In this document: one piece after another, positions 8,520-18,005 of the stretch
How positions within the stretch are numbered: position 1 is the first letter of the stretch
Layout: each line of letters begins with the position of its first letter
NCBI GenBank assembly: GCA_900313015.1
Contig: OMPR01000018.1
Span: forward strand, 2,238-66,237
Direction: 5' to 3'
Length of the DNA: 64,000 bases
DNA from: Rhodobacteraceae bacterium EL53
Lineage (GTDB): Bacteria; Pseudomonadota; Alphaproteobacteria; Rhodobacterales; Rhodobacteraceae
Position numbers and translations under genes: made by a program
Notes under the pieces: generated by a model
Told to the model about the DNA's origin: nothing
What the model saw: the letters and a program-made list of their open reading frames with translations, nothing else
The model's database searches: none

Positions 8520-8942
8520 GCGCGGAGGGCCTATAAGCCGGATTTTGTTCCGGGGTTGCCCCCTTTGATGACCATTCCTCTGGGGGACCTGTTACCAGGA
8601 CCCTCTAGCTGCCAACCCGATCCCTCTCGGTCATGTCGTGCCTAGCGGAGGTATCGGCCTAAACCGACGCTGCCCGCGCGGGGATCCTATTTGGCATTGC
8701 TCCAGGTGGGGCTTGCCGTGCCACCCCTGTTGCCTGGGGCGCGGTGGGCTCTTACCCCACCGTTTCATCCTTACCAGCCCCTTGGTCCCTGCGGGCGAAC
8801 CCATGGGGGGACAGGCGGTTTCATTTCTGTGGCGCTCTCCGTCAGGTTGCCCTGCCCGGGCGTTACCCGGCACCTTTGTCATGTGGAGTCCGGACTTTCC
8901 TCGCGAGGGTTGCCCCTCACGCGGCCATCCGGCCCTCCGCGC
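8520..8942 (-). ncRNA. rnpB: RNase P RNA (type A)
   Basis: The transcript, about 423 nt, starts with GCGCGGAGGGCC, which pairs with its 3' end GGCCCTCCGCGC to give helix P1. The near-universal GAGGAAAGTCCGGACTCC follows, then CACAGAA in the P4 region. The 3' part contains GGGGGCAACCCCGG and AAAATCCGGCTTATAGGCC, also diagnostic. The RNA is the catalytic component of the ribozyme that matures tRNA 5' ends. Apparent protein frames within it have no meaning. Confidence 0.95.
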
Positions 8943-9008
8943 GCCGTTGACCTAGGCCGGGACAGCATGGACGTCAAGCCATTGACAGTGCAAAAACCCG
9001 TTCCCGGG

Positions 9009-9656
9009 TCAGGTTCTGGTTAGTGCCGTCAGATCAGCCGCCTCTAGCGGCCCACGGGCCTGTGGACGAAATCGCAGACGCACTGCCGCGAGCAAGGTGG
9101 CGTCGTCCACATCTGCGGTAAATCCGGCGCGTTGGGCCAAAGCTCGGAACTCATCAGATGCCACCGAGGGACCGACAGGCCCGCCCCCTACTCCGCACGC
9201 CAACCCTTGCCGCGCCAAGCGGGTCCAATCAAACCGGCTTCCGGGATCAAACTTGCGATCAGGGGCCATATCGGAATGTCCAATGATCCCATCCGCAGGA
9301 ATATCCCACCGGGTCATGATTTGTGGCAAAAGGCTTTCCAACGCCGCCATCTGCCGCTCAGCAAAGGGATGATCGCCCCTATTGTCCAACTCGATCCCGA
9401 CCGAGCGGGAATTCACATCCCCCTGCCCGGCCCATTCGCCCGCGCCCGCATGCCACGCGCGCTGCGCTTCATCAACCATCTGCCACACCGTGCCATCAGA
9501 GCCGATCAGATAATGTGCAGACACTTCAACACCTGGATCGCAGAGCCGCGCCAAAGCCGCCTCAGCGTTTTTCATAGCGGTATAATGAATGACCACCAGT
9601 GACGGCAGCAAACCCTCCCGGCGTGGGCCGAAATTGGGAGACGGGTGCCAAATCAC
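9009..9656 (-). CDS. N-acetylmuramoyl-L-alanine amidase (AmpD-like, Amidase_2)
   Basis: The 215-residue product begins (V/M)IWHPSPNFGPR from a GTG at 9656, preceded by GAGG. The zinc ligands and catalytic positions of Amidase_2 are visible: the first His in LVVIHYTAM, the second in the AHAGAGEW-like stretch (RAWHAGAGEW), and the third in IIGHSDMAPDRKFDPG, with Asp/Lys typical of AmpD. It cleaves the lactyl-amide bond of muropeptides in peptidoglycan recycling; no signal peptide is seen, so it is probably cytoplasmic. The Excalibur lipoprotein gene ends 10 bases upstream on the same strand. Confidence 0.88.
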   Translation of the reverse strand: MIWHPSPNFGPRREGLLPSLVVIHYTAMKNAEAALARLCDPGVEVSAHYLIGSDGTVWQMVDEAQRAWHAGAGEWAGQGDVNSRSVGIELDNRGDHPFAERQMAALESLLPQIMTRWDIPADGIIGHSDMAPDRKFDPGSRFDWTRLARQGLACGVGGGPVGPSVASDEFRALAQRAGFTADVDDATLLAAVRLRFRPQARGPLEAADLTALTRT

Positions 9657-9666
9657 CCGCTCTACC

Positions 9667-10494
9667 TCATTGTTTGATGGCACTGCGGAAGGCCGCTGGA
9701 TTCCAGTCGCAGGCATAGCCATCCCCATCGGGATCCAAAGCCTTGCGATCCTTGCGCGGTCCACCGCTATCCAAAAACGCCTGCTGCGCCTGATCGGCCG
9801 AGGCATAGGCCCGGCAGTTACGCTCGGACTTGGCCCGCAAGTTAAAACCGGTGCGAGTGTAAACACTGGTTCCAACAGGATGTGTTGTTTCCAGAGCATA
9901 AGACACGATGTTTGGCTGGGCCGTTCCGCTGCGCTCTGGAACAGCGGTTGGTGTAACCACCTGATACTGTTCCTTGTTACGCGCAATCCGCTCAGCATCA
10001 CTCTCGATCGACTGACGGCTCGATACCGCAGCAAAATCGTTTTCGTCCGAAATACCGGGATTATTGATCAAGGACGGTGCAGGGTTAGACGGACTCGCCT
10101 CCAGAGGGGCGACACCCGAGTTCTGATTGGACGCCGCCAAAGCAGCAGCCGCTTCCAATGCAATATCGTCAGACGACCCGGCTGTTGCCGCCGGGCTTGC
10201 AGCAGACACAAGCGGCGCAGAGGTGGTCGTCGACCCGCCAAACAACGTGGTGCTTTCTACCGCAGCGGTTTGCGTTCCGGTCGCGGTCAGAGGCTGCGAA
10301 TCCGGCAAGGTCTCTGACGCAACAGCCGACGGCGGGATCAACGGATCCCCCGCTACGGTCTCTCCCGCCAACGCGGCCTCGCGCGCGGCTTGTTCCTGCG
10401 GAGAGTTGAACCCAACCCCCGCAGCCGAATCCGGAATTGCCGGGCTACAAGCTGTCAAAACCCCGACGACCGGGATCAGATAATATGCGCGCAT
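9667..10494 (-). CDS. Lipoprotein with C-terminal Excalibur calcium-binding domain
   Basis: The 275-residue product starts MRAYYLIPVVGVLTACSP, a lipoprotein signal with lipobox LTAC (Cys at 16). A long low-complexity Ala/Ser/Pro-rich linker follows. The C-terminus has CRAYASADQAQQAF and then DPDGDGYACDWNP, an Excalibur domain with the EF-hand-like DxDxDGxxC loop. The same combination occurs in surface proteins that bind calcium at the cell envelope. It lies just upstream of the amidase gene, so a joint role in envelope maintenance is plausible but not shown. Confidence 0.82.
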   Translation of the reverse strand: MRAYYLIPVVGVLTACSPAIPDSAAGVGFNSPQEQAAREAALAGETVAGDPLIPPSAVASETLPDSQPLTATGTQTAAVESTTLFGGSTTTSAPLVSAASPAATAGSSDDIALEAAAALAASNQNSGVAPLEASPSNPAPSLINNPGISDENDFAAVSSRQSIESDAERIARNKEQYQVVTPTAVPERSGTAQPNIVSYALETTHPVGTSVYTRTGFNLRAKSERNCRAYASADQAQQAFLDSGGPRKDRKALDPDGDGYACDWNPAAFRSAIKQ

Positions 10495-10537
10495 GGCTGC
10501 CGTCCTGCCGTTTGTTGCTCTTGCTTTGGGTTGAGAG

Positions 10538-12025
10538 TTACCACCATTTTCCAGGTTTGGCTACAAAACCGGCAGCACCCTCAAGCGCATAGGCGGTGTT
10601 CAGCAAATCGCCCTCTTCCCATGGGCGCCCGATCAGCTGTAAGCCCAAGGGCAAGCCCTGTGCATTCACACCTGTTGGCACTGCAATACCTGGCAAACCT
10701 GCAAGATTCACAGTCACGGTGAACACGTCGTTCAGGTACATTTGCACCGGATCCGCATCCGTCATTTCACCCAGACCAAAGGCCGCCGAAGGTGTTGCAG
10801 GGGTCAGGATCGCATCCACACCCGCCGCAAAGACATCTTCGAAATCTTTCTTGATCAGCGTGCGCACTTTCCGGGCGCGGTTGTAATAGGCGTCATAAAA
10901 ACCGGCCGACAAGACGTATGTTCCAACCATCACACGGCGCTGCACCTCGGTGCCAAAACCTTGGGCCCGGGTCTTTTCATACATTTCGGTGATGCCATCG
11001 CCCGCTTCCAACTTAGCGCGGTGGCCATAGCGCACACCGTCATAGCGCGCCAGGTTCGACGACGCCTCAGCCGGTGCGATCACGTAATAGGCAGGCAAAG
11101 CATATTTGGTGTGTGGCAGGCTGATATCAACGATCTCGGCCCCTGCCGCCTTGAGCATTTCCGCACCCTCGGCCCACAGTTTTTCGATCTCACCGGGCAT
11201 GCCGTCCATACGGTATTCTTTGGGGATACCGATTTTCTTGCCCTTAATGTCACCGGTCAGCATCGCCTCAAAATTCGGCACGGCCAGGTCGGCGCTTGTC
11301 GAATCCTTGGGATCATGGCTGCACATGGCTTCCAGCATGATTGCCGCGTCACGCACGTTCTTGGTCATCGGACCGGCCTGATCTAGCGAACTGGCAAAGG
11401 CCACAACGCCCCAACGCGAACAGCGGCCATAGGTTGGTTTGATGCCGGTGATGCCTGTAAAGGCCGCAGGCTGACGGATAGATCCACCAGTGTCCGTCCC
11501 AGTCGCGGCCAGACACAGATCCGCAGAAACAGCAGACGCCGACCCACCAGACGATCCGCCGGGCGTGATATCAGCGGTATCGCCGTCACGTCGCCATGGG
11601 CTGATCGCGTTGCCATACGCACTGGTTTCGTTCGACGAGCCCATCGCGAACTCATCCATATTTAACTTACCCAGCATCACCGCACCCGCATCGGCCAGGT
11701 TCTGGCTGACAGTCGATTCATACTCGGGCTTGAACCCTTCCAAAATCCGACTGGCCGCCTGAGACGGCACACCTTTGGTACAGAACAGATCCTTGATGCC
11801 GATCGGCAAACCGCACATTGCAGGCGCATCGCCCTCGGCAATGCGAGCATCCGCAGCCTTGGCGCGTTCCAGAGCAATTTCAGGTGTCTTGTGCACAAAC
11901 GCGTTCAACGCATCCGCCGCATCAATCGCCGACAGACAAGATTCGGTCAGCTCAACGCTGGTGGTTTCGCCCTTACGCAGCAAATCGCGTGCTTCGGCCA
12001 AGCCCAGTTTGTTCAGATCGCTCAT
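10538..12025 (-). CDS. gatA: Asp-tRNA(Asn)/Glu-tRNA(Gln) amidotransferase subunit A
   Basis: The 495-residue protein has the amidase signature: [20 protein letters not shown] followed by [14 protein letters not shown], with the Ser-cisSer-Lys triad (Lys78 in GIKDLFC and the two serines in the signature). GatA releases ammonia from glutamine or asparagine for the GatCAB complex, which converts misacylated Glu-tRNA(Gln) and Asp-tRNA(Asn). Length matches the family. It follows gatC by 3 bases on the same strand; gatB is not in the window. Confidence 0.97.
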   Translation of the reverse strand: MSDLNKLGLAEARDLLRKGETTSVELTESCLSAIDAADALNAFVHKTPEIALERAKAADARIAEGDAPAMCGLPIGIKDLFCTKGVPSQAASRILEGFKPEYESTVSQNLADAGAVMLGKLNMDEFAMGSSNETSAYGNAISPWRRDGDTADITPGGSSGGSASAVSADLCLAATGTDTGGSIRQPAAFTGITGIKPTYGRCSRWGVVAFASSLDQAGPMTKNVRDAAIMLEAMCSHDPKDSTSADLAVPNFEAMLTGDIKGKKIGIPKEYRMDGMPGEIEKLWAEGAEMLKAAGAEIVDISLPHTKYALPAYYVIAPAEASSNLARYDGVRYGHRAKLEAGDGITEMYEKTRAQGFGTEVQRRVMVGTYVLSAGFYDAYYNRARKVRTLIKKDFEDVFAAGVDAILTPATPSAAFGLGEMTDADPVQMYLNDVFTVTVNLAGLPGIAVPTGVNAQGLPLGLQLIGRPWEEGDLLNTAYALEGAAGFVAKPGKWW

Positions 12026-12028
12026 GTC

Positions 12029-12316
12029 TTATTCCACCACTTTCGGGACCGCGAAAAAGCCTTCGCGGGCGTCGGGTGCGTTTTTCAGCACCTTCTCTTG
12101 CTGATTTCCGTCATTCACCACATCAATACGGCGCTTCAAACGCTGCGGCGTGACCGAGGTCATCGGTTCGACCCCTTCAACATCCACTTCGTTCAGTTGC
12201 TCGATGAACCCCAGGATCGTATTAAATTCCGAGGCCAGCGCCGGAAGCGCGTCATCCTCGACCTTGATCCGGGCCAGTTTGGCCACCTTGGCGGCGGTGC
12301 TTTGGTCAATCGACAT
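12029..12316 (-). CDS. gatC: Asp-tRNA(Asn)/Glu-tRNA(Gln) amidotransferase subunit C
   Basis: The 95-residue product begins MSIDQSTAAKVAKLARIKV. The C-terminal part EGVEPMTSVTPQRLKRRIDVV and NAPDAREGFFAVPKVVE is the hallmark of GatC, the small subunit that clamps GatA and GatB together. The start at 12316 is chosen because GAGGG lies 5 bases upstream; the longer open frame upstream has no family similarity. It is followed directly by gatA. Confidence 0.96.
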   Translation of the reverse strand: MSIDQSTAAKVAKLARIKVEDDALPALASEFNTILGFIEQLNEVDVEGVEPMTSVTPQRLKRRIDVVNDGNQQEKVLKNAPDAREGFFAVPKVVE

Positions 12317-12417
12317 GGGAACCCTCATCTGCGTCAGGCCCGCATTTACCCCGCACGCTCGCGACCCGCAAGCCTGCATGGGCCTTCCAGCGGCCCACCC
12401 TTGCAGTTTGACGCACC

Positions 12418-12837
12418 TTAAAGCGTCTGCAAAACGATCTGCGTGTTGGATCGCGCAATCAAACGATGCCCTCCGATGGTGTCATTCAGCCGTGTCAGCT
12501 CCTCGGTCGAGGCCACGGCAACCTGCACCACCGCATCATACTCACCCGCCAGTGACACCACCGATTGAACCCCCCGCAAGCCCGCCAACCAGCTTAACGC
12601 CGGGCCGCACGGACGCTCGGCAATATGTACAAAAACCACCGCCCGCACTGACTGGTCCGCTTCGCAATTGATCAGAGCCCGATATCCAGCAATCACATTG
12701 TCGCGTTCCATTTTAGCGATCCGGTCTTGCACAGCTGTGCGCGACAGCCCGATTTCCCGCCCGATAGCAGCGCTGCTCAGGCGCGCGTTGCGCTCCAACA
12801 AAGCCAGAATATGCAAATTCGTGCGATCCAACGTCAT
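12418..12837 (-). CDS. Lrp/AsnC-family transcriptional regulator
   Basis: The 139-residue product has the AsnC-type helix-turn-helix (LERNARLSSAAIGREIGLSRTAVQDRIAKMERDNVI) and then the RAM/Lrp ligand-binding domain (AVVFVHIAERPCG, GEYDAVVQVAVAST). Family members respond to amino acids and usually control transport or catabolism. It is transcribed divergently from the small cupin gene at 12937, which may be its target. Confidence 0.9.
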   Translation of the reverse strand: MTLDRTNLHILALLERNARLSSAAIGREIGLSRTAVQDRIAKMERDNVIAGYRALINCEADQSVRAVVFVHIAERPCGPALSWLAGLRGVQSVVSLAGEYDAVVQVAVASTEELTRLNDTIGGHRLIARSNTQIVLQTL

Positions 12838-12936
12838 GCAGTCCAGATCCTTTCAAACGCAGGTACCTTCCGACGAATCGCAAATACCGGCGGCCAGCCA
12901 AGGGTGCTATTTCACCCCAAAACCAAGAGGTACCCC

Positions 12937-13248
12937 ATGCGCATCATCAACCCAACATCCTTTACTGGCACAACAGCGTGGGACGCGCTGGATATCGAAC
13001 AGATCGGGACCGCCACCATTCGACTGCATTGGACCGACCAACCTTACAAATGGCATATCAACGATGGCCCAGAGGTATTTGTGGTTCTGGATGGCCATGT
13101 CCTCATGCATTGTCGTGAAGAGAGTCAGATCACGCAACATTCTCTGTCCCCAGGCGATATTTTCCACGCAAAGGACGGCGATGAACACGTCGCTCATCCC
13201 CAAGGCCCCGCACGGGTGCTCGTGATCGAACGCGCAGGCAGCATTTAG
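12937..13248 (+). CDS. Small cupin-domain protein
   Basis: The 103-residue product is one double-stranded beta-helix: WHINDGPEVFVVLDGHVLMHC is cupin motif 1 (one His, one Glu, Gly) and LSPGDIFHAKDGDEHVAHP is motif 2. Metal binding is likely. Its function is unknown; such single cupins often bind or isomerise small metabolites. The start at 12937 has AAGAGG 7 bases upstream. It is divergent from the AsnC/Lrp regulator. Confidence 0.82.
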   Translation: MRIINPTSFTGTTAWDALDIEQIGTATIRLHWTDQPYKWHINDGPEVFVVLDGHVLMHCREESQITQHSLSPGDIFHAKDGDEHVAHPQGPARVLVIERAGSI

Positions 13249-13449
13249 CGCATCCCTTGAAATCTCAATGTGAAACCCCAACTCTTTTGCGTAACTTACC
13301 GGCGCTCAGTAATCCCCCTTCAAACCATGCCTTTTGACGTTCCCTGCGCGCAATAGTCCCAAGCTTAAGGCAACTGGATGTTCAATTTTAGCTTGCTATG
13401 TTGGGCTGATCGTTTATCCGATCCATTGATAACGAGATAAAGCAGGCGC

Positions 13450-14487
13450 ATGAATCAGCACTCCGAGTTTCCCCGGATCAAACCGGGTACCATGTCTCCT
13501 CGCGACTGGGTCAAGGTTCTTGCCCAGTACCGGGAACCCAACCAGCTGCGCAGCCTGTTTGAACTGGCTGTTACCTTTGGGCCGTTTTTACTGCTCTGGG
13601 GGCTCGCTTGGTGGTCGATGTCCGTCAGCTACTGGCTGACTTTTGGCATCTCCGTTCTGAACGCGCTGTTCTTGCTGCGCCTGTTCACTATCCAACATGA
13701 CTGCGGTCACGGCGCCTTTTTCAAAAGCCGCGCGCTCAGCGATTGGGTCGGGCGGGTCTTGGGCGTTCTGACGCTGACCCCTTACGCGGTCTGGCGCCAC
13801 ACACATTCGGTGCACCACAGTGCGGCGGGTAACCTCGACAAACGCGGCATGGGCGATATCCACACCGCCACCGTCGAAGAGTACAATCAAATGTCCCGCT
13901 GGGACCGCATCATGTACCGTCTCTACCGTCACCCCATTATTCTGTTCGGTTTCGGGCCCAGCTATCTGTTTTTGTTGCAAAACCGCATCCCCTTTGGAGT
14001 AACAGACAAGGCGAAATACTGGATCAGTGCCATGGGTACCAACCTGACGCTGGTCGTGGCTCTGGTCACCATCTGGTACTTTGGCGGCTTGGCCCCAATC
14101 TTTCTGATCTTCTTGCCTTCAACCATTCTCGCCGCCACTGCTGGCATGTGGTTGTTCTACGTTCAGCACCAGTTCGAGCACACCAACTGGGACCACGAAG
14201 AAGACTGGCAGCTGCACGATTCGGCGCTGCACGGCAGCTCGCACTACGTAATGCCCGCTGTTCTGCAATGGTTCAGTGCCAACATCGGCATCCACCATGT
14301 GCACCATCTCTACAGCCGTATCCCGTTCTATCGCCTGACCGAAGTCCTACGCGATCAACCCGAACTGGACGATGCGAGCAACCACATGACCATTCGCGAA
14401 AGCATCATCAACGCACGCCTGCATCTGTGGGACGAAAAGACCAAGCGATTGTTGTCATTCGCCCAAGCCAGAACGCTCTACGGTTAA
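13450..14487 (+). CDS. Membrane fatty acid desaturase
   Basis: The 345-residue product has the three histidine boxes of membrane di-iron desaturases: HDCGH at residues 83-87, HTHSVHH at 117-123 and HVHHLYSRIP near residue 285. Hydrophobic segments flank them. It would introduce double bases of the omega-type into acyl chains of membrane lipids or related substrates, using ferredoxin or another electron donor. The start ATG at 13450 sits after AAAGCAGGCGC. A clear hairpin terminator follows at 14498-14527, so it is monocistronic. Confidence 0.9.
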   Translation: MNQHSEFPRIKPGTMSPRDWVKVLAQYREPNQLRSLFELAVTFGPFLLLWGLAWWSMSVSYWLTFGISVLNALFLLRLFTIQHDCGHGAFFKSRALSDWVGRVLGVLTLTPYAVWRHTHSVHHSAAGNLDKRGMGDIHTATVEEYNQMSRWDRIMYRLYRHPIILFGFGPSYLFLLQNRIPFGVTDKAKYWISAMGTNLTLVVALVTIWYFGGLAPIFLIFLPSTILAATAGMWLFYVQHQFEHTNWDHEEDWQLHDSALHGSSHYVMPAVLQWFSANIGIHHVHHLYSRIPFYRLTEVLRDQPELDDASNHMTIRESIINARLHLWDEKTKRLLSFAQARTLYG

Positions 14488-14497
14488 ACCAACCCCA

Positions 14498-14527
14498 ACG
14501 CCGCCCCACACAGGGCGGCGTTTTTGG
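14498..14527 (+). terminator. Rho-independent terminator after the desaturase gene
   Basis: ACGCCGCCC (14498-14506) pairs with GGGCGGCGT (14513-14521) around a six-base loop, followed by TTTT. Confidence 0.9.
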
Positions 14528-14634
14528 TTTTGGAGATGCCATCAACCTCTCCCCCTTCCAAATTTGCACAAGCAATCCATAGATTTCCTCTCGTCCGGTG
14601 CTAGGCTCCTGTCAAACGGTATAGGAGAATCTTT

Positions 14635-15327
14635 ATGGACATCATCTGGCTTGGTCACGGCAGCTTTCGCATCGAAACCGCAGGACAGGTTCTGCTCATC
14701 GACCCTTGGCTGACCGGAAACCCGGCCCTGCCCGAAGATCAACATGATGCCGCCCTGTCCGGCGCGACACACATCTTGCTGACCCACGCCCACTTTGATC
14801 ACGTGATTGATGTGCTCGCGCTGTCCAAGCGTCTCAACATTCCTCTGGTCGGGCAATACGATCTGATGGGCCATTGGGGCGAGACCGAAGGTGTCGATAC
14901 TGTTGGCTTCAACAAGGGTGGCACAGTTGATCTGAATGGGGTCCAAGTGTCGATGGTCGCCGCGTCGCACTCCTCAACCTTCAACACCCCAGAGGGCATT
15001 CGCACCGGCGGAACCGAGGTCGGCTTCATGATCCAGTCCGAGGGCAAAACGCTCTATATTTCTGGCGATACAGACATCATGGCCGACATGGACTGGATGG
15101 GCGATTACTACAAACCCGACATCGGCATTCTGTCCGCCGGGGGCCATTTCACTATGGATATGAAAGGCGCAGCCTACGCGGCGAAACGCTATTTCAACTT
15201 CAAGACCGTGATCCCCTGCCACTACAAGACGTTCCCCATTCTGGAACAATCCGCACAGGTGCTGATTGATGGTCTGCCCGGAGTTGACGTGATCGAACCC
15301 GAAGTGATGAAGGCCATCACACTCTGA
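14635..15327 (+). CDS. Metal-dependent hydrolase, UPF0173/metallo-beta-lactamase fold
   Basis: The 230-residue product begins MDIIWLGHGSFRIE and has THAHFDHVID (the HxHxDH zinc motif), then AASHSS, SGDTDIMADM and a late VIPCHYKTFP histidine. This pattern and length match the UPF0173 family of beta-lactamase-fold hydrolases, whose substrate is not established. The terminator of the desaturase gene lies upstream and another hairpin follows at 15356-15383, so it is a single-gene unit. Confidence 0.88.
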   Translation: MDIIWLGHGSFRIETAGQVLLIDPWLTGNPALPEDQHDAALSGATHILLTHAHFDHVIDVLALSKRLNIPLVGQYDLMGHWGETEGVDTVGFNKGGTVDLNGVQVSMVAASHSSTFNTPEGIRTGGTEVGFMIQSEGKTLYISGDTDIMADMDWMGDYYKPDIGILSAGGHFTMDMKGAAYAAKRYFNFKTVIPCHYKTFPILEQSAQVLIDGLPGVDVIEPEVMKAITL

Positions 15328-15355
15328 GGCTAAATCGCCCATACTCCCGAGCCCG

Positions 15356-15383
15356 GAGCCAACGCCTACCGTTGGCTCTGTTT
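15356..15383 (+). terminator. Rho-independent terminator after the UPF0173 gene
   Basis: GAGCCAACG (15356-15364) pairs with CGTTGGCTC (15370-15378) around CCTAC, followed by TGTTTC, a weak T tract. Confidence 0.65.
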
Positions 15384-15606
15384 CGACTATATGACAGGGC
15401 AGAGTGCCTTGGAAGTGCGGCTAGATGTGGGCGAATTTTTCAGACGGCAGAGCGTATAAGATACGCAAAGAGTTCGAATCCCGCGTGATAAAAGGGAAGC
15501 GAAGAGCGCCGCAATTCAATGACCGGTTTGAGCCCGAACTGCTGATGTTGCCGTCGACGCCAAGGGCTGCTATCTGAACTTCGCTCAAGCCCGTTTTGGA
15601 GCTAGA

Positions 15607-16173
15607 ATGAAACCTGTCATCCTCGGCCAAAGAACAGTTAATCGATCCGTTTCAAAGTTAATCGGAATTTTAGGTATAGGAGGTATTTTCCTGGCGATGG
15701 GAGTTTGGCTCATCCAAGGAGGGGCTGTCGATACTCGCGGCGAGGTCTCTGTATTATATGGTTGGCTATCAGTGCTGGTTTTTGGTTTGCTCTCGACAAA
15801 GTTTTTTGTGAGGTTGATTCTTGGTGAGAAAACTCCTGTCAGACTCTCCCCAAACGGGCTCGTCGATAAACGCTACTTTAAAGAAGAAATTCCGTGGTCG
15901 GCGTTTTCCCGTGTTTCTGTGTGGTCTCACAGAGGAAACTCGGCGATACGATTGCAACTAGCCTCTGAAGGCACTCATCAGTTCGAGTTTACGTGGTCAG
16001 CAACCATAACGCGTTGGTTCAACAAATCAGTCGGCTTGGATGGGCGATATATGACTTCAAATGACCTTGATATATCGTTTTCTGAACTTAGGAACCTGAT
16101 GTTTACGTACGTCAAAGAATTCCAGCCTTCTGCTCTTGAGGACGGACATACTCTTTCTAAGAGCAGGCATTGA
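15607..16173 (+). CDS. Two-TM membrane protein, STM3941/PH-domain-like (hypothetical)
   Basis: The 188-residue product has two hydrophobic segments (LIGILGIGGIFLAMGVWLI and YGWLSVLVFGLLSTKFFV). A soluble part with LSPNGLVDKRYFKEEIPWSAF follows, a pattern seen in STM3941-like proteins with a PH-like domain. No function can be assigned. ATG at 15607 has GGAG 8 bases upstream. Codon use is AT-richer than the surrounding core genes, and the flanks (15390-15600 and 16180-16450) look decayed, so it may be an acquired gene. Confidence 0.65.
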   Translation: MKPVILGQRTVNRSVSKLIGILGIGGIFLAMGVWLIQGGAVDTRGEVSVLYGWLSVLVFGLLSTKFFVRLILGEKTPVRLSPNGLVDKRYFKEEIPWSAFSRVSVWSHRGNSAIRLQLASEGTHQFEFTWSATITRWFNKSVGLDGRYMTSNDLDISFSELRNLMFTYVKEFQPSALEDGHTLSKSRH

Positions 16174-16454
16174 TGCCGCTACAGCTAATTCACCCTTTGT
16201 CCGCTCTGCCGCCCTTGACCTCAGGCATGAGTGCCTATCTGGTGAGCTGACGCGGCGAACGGCGGCTGTGAGCCCAATCTGACCGATGCTGCACAATGAA
16301 CCAATGGCCGCAAAGGCATGAAACGGACCTTGGCAGCCATAGTCCCCATTCAATCTGCCCTTGCTCTGAAGATCGAATACCGCGGATTGCGGAGGCAGAT
16401 TATGCTGGGCTAATTGTGAATGCTCAGCGAGTGCCCGCCCCAATAGAGATCAAA
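16174..16454. other. Non-coding, decayed-looking sequence
   Basis: No gene is supported between the hypothetical membrane protein and the aldehyde dehydrogenase stop at 16455. The stretch has coding-like composition but interrupted frames, as in remnants of genes. No terminator hairpin was clear. Confidence 0.35.
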
Positions 16455-17957
16455 TCAGTCGGGCAAAAGCCCAAGAGGAATATCTTGGTAACAAACTAGC
16501 CTGATGAAACGCCTGATCGACATGGTTCCGACAGACGTCGCTCCGAAGTTGGTAGAGGCCGGATAAGGTCCACCATGAACCATCGCCTCGCTGACCTCGA
16601 CGCCTGTAGGGAAGCCATTGGCCAAGATGCGTCCTGCCTTACGTTCCAAAATCGGCATCAGAGATTTAGCGGCGTCTTTGTCGGAGGCATCCATTTGTAG
16701 TGTACATGTTAGCTGGCCTTGCAGTGCATGTGCCACGCTGCGCATTTGCTGTACATCGTCGGCGAGGACGATCAGACCAAGCGGGCCGAAAACTTCTTCA
16801 CCCAAGTCCTTATTGGTCAACCATTGTGCGGCGGTCGTTTGATAGAGGAAAGGTGTGGCATTGCGTCCATCACAAGTTGTCGTCAGTACGGCCTTAACGC
16901 CGCTGCTGGCTGCGATGCGCGATTGTCCTTTTCGAAATGCTGAAGCGATCCCATCCGTCAGCATCGTTTGCGCAGCCGTCTGTTCCAGCGCTTTGGCTGC
17001 TGCTGCGGCAAACGCGTCGGCCTGATCTTTCAGGATCACAACGATACCGGGATTTGTGCAGAACTGGCCCGCCCCCATTGTCAGGGAACCAGCCCATCCT
17101 GCACCAATGTCAGCCCCTCGTGCCTTAGCCGCAGCGGGAAGAATAAACATCGGGTTGATTGAGCCAAGTTCACCAAAGAAGGGGATGGGTTCAGCTCGCC
17201 GCGCGCATAGGTCAAACAAGGCACGGCCCCCGCCCAATGACCCTGTAAAGCCAACCGCTTTAATTAGTGAATGCTGCACCAAGGCTTGCCCGATCTCAAG
17301 ATTGCCACCCTGCACTAATGAGAAAACGCCGGGGTGCATATCACATTTGACGATTGCTGCGCGGATCGCTTCTGCGACAATCTCGCCGGTGCCGGGATGG
17401 GCTGAATGGCCTTTGACAACCACCGGACACCCCGCCGCCAAGGCAGCAGCCGTGTCGCCGCCAGCTGTCGAAAATGCGAGTGGGAAATTGGACGCGCCAA
17501 ATACTGCGACAGGGCCGATGGGCCGCCCAATCATTTTCAGATCTGAGCGCGGCAATGGCGCACGTTCTGGCAGCGCTTCGTCATGTCGACGATCCAGATA
17601 ATCTCCAGCCAGAATGTGATCCGCGAAGAGGCGCAGCTGGCCTGTTGTGCGACCACGTTCCCCTTGAAGACGCGCCTCAGGCAGGCCGGATTCTTGGGTG
17701 CCAAATTCGGTGATTGCGTCGCCGCGCGCCTCAATTTCATCCGCGATTGCGTTCAAAAATGCAGCGCGGTCTTTACGATTGGAATACCCAAATGACCAAA
17801 AAGCCTCTTCAGCGGCAGTGACGGCTTGATCAATGTGATCAGGCGTTCCGACTGAGAATTCATATGCAGAGCCATGTGCGGGTTCTGAGGTGAATTTGCT
17901 ATCTCCCCCAACCCAGTTTCCAGCGATCAGATGTTTGCCATGTGGTGTGAATGTCAT
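16455..17957 (-). CDS. Aldehyde dehydrogenase (alpha-ketoglutaric semialdehyde dehydrogenase type)
   Basis: The 500-residue protein has the ALDH catalytic set: Asn157 in GASNFPLAFS, Glu263 in FFGELGSINP and nucleophile Cys300 in GAGQFCTNPG. These motif variants (ASNFPLAFSTAGGD, FGELGSINP) mark the branch of alpha-ketoglutaric semialdehyde dehydrogenases, which oxidise the last intermediate of sugar-acid and hydroxyproline routes to 2-oxoglutarate with NAD(P)+. It is the last gene of the minus-strand TRAP operon, 48 bases after dctM, so it probably acts on a product of the imported substrate. The actual substrate is inferred. Confidence 0.85.
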   Translation of the reverse strand: MTFTPHGKHLIAGNWVGGDSKFTSEPAHGSAYEFSVGTPDHIDQAVTAAEEAFWSFGYSNRKDRAAFLNAIADEIEARGDAITEFGTQESGLPEARLQGERGRTTGQLRLFADHILAGDYLDRRHDEALPERAPLPRSDLKMIGRPIGPVAVFGASNFPLAFSTAGGDTAAALAAGCPVVVKGHSAHPGTGEIVAEAIRAAIVKCDMHPGVFSLVQGGNLEIGQALVQHSLIKAVGFTGSLGGGRALFDLCARRAEPIPFFGELGSINPMFILPAAAKARGADIGAGWAGSLTMGAGQFCTNPGIVVILKDQADAFAAAAAKALEQTAAQTMLTDGIASAFRKGQSRIAASSGVKAVLTTTCDGRNATPFLYQTTAAQWLTNKDLGEEVFGPLGLIVLADDVQQMRSVAHALQGQLTCTLQMDASDKDAAKSLMPILERKAGRILANGFPTGVEVSEAMVHGGPYPASTNFGATSVGTMSIRRFIRLVCYQDIPLGLLPD

Positions 17958-18005
17958 GTCTTTTGATGTCCCATTGGTGACTATTTTTAATAATTTTTTG
18001 ACTGC

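Noticed and set aside
8638-8955. Open frames on both strands within 8631-9023
   Set aside because: The region is RNase P RNA with pairing ends and universal motifs; translation there is meaningless.
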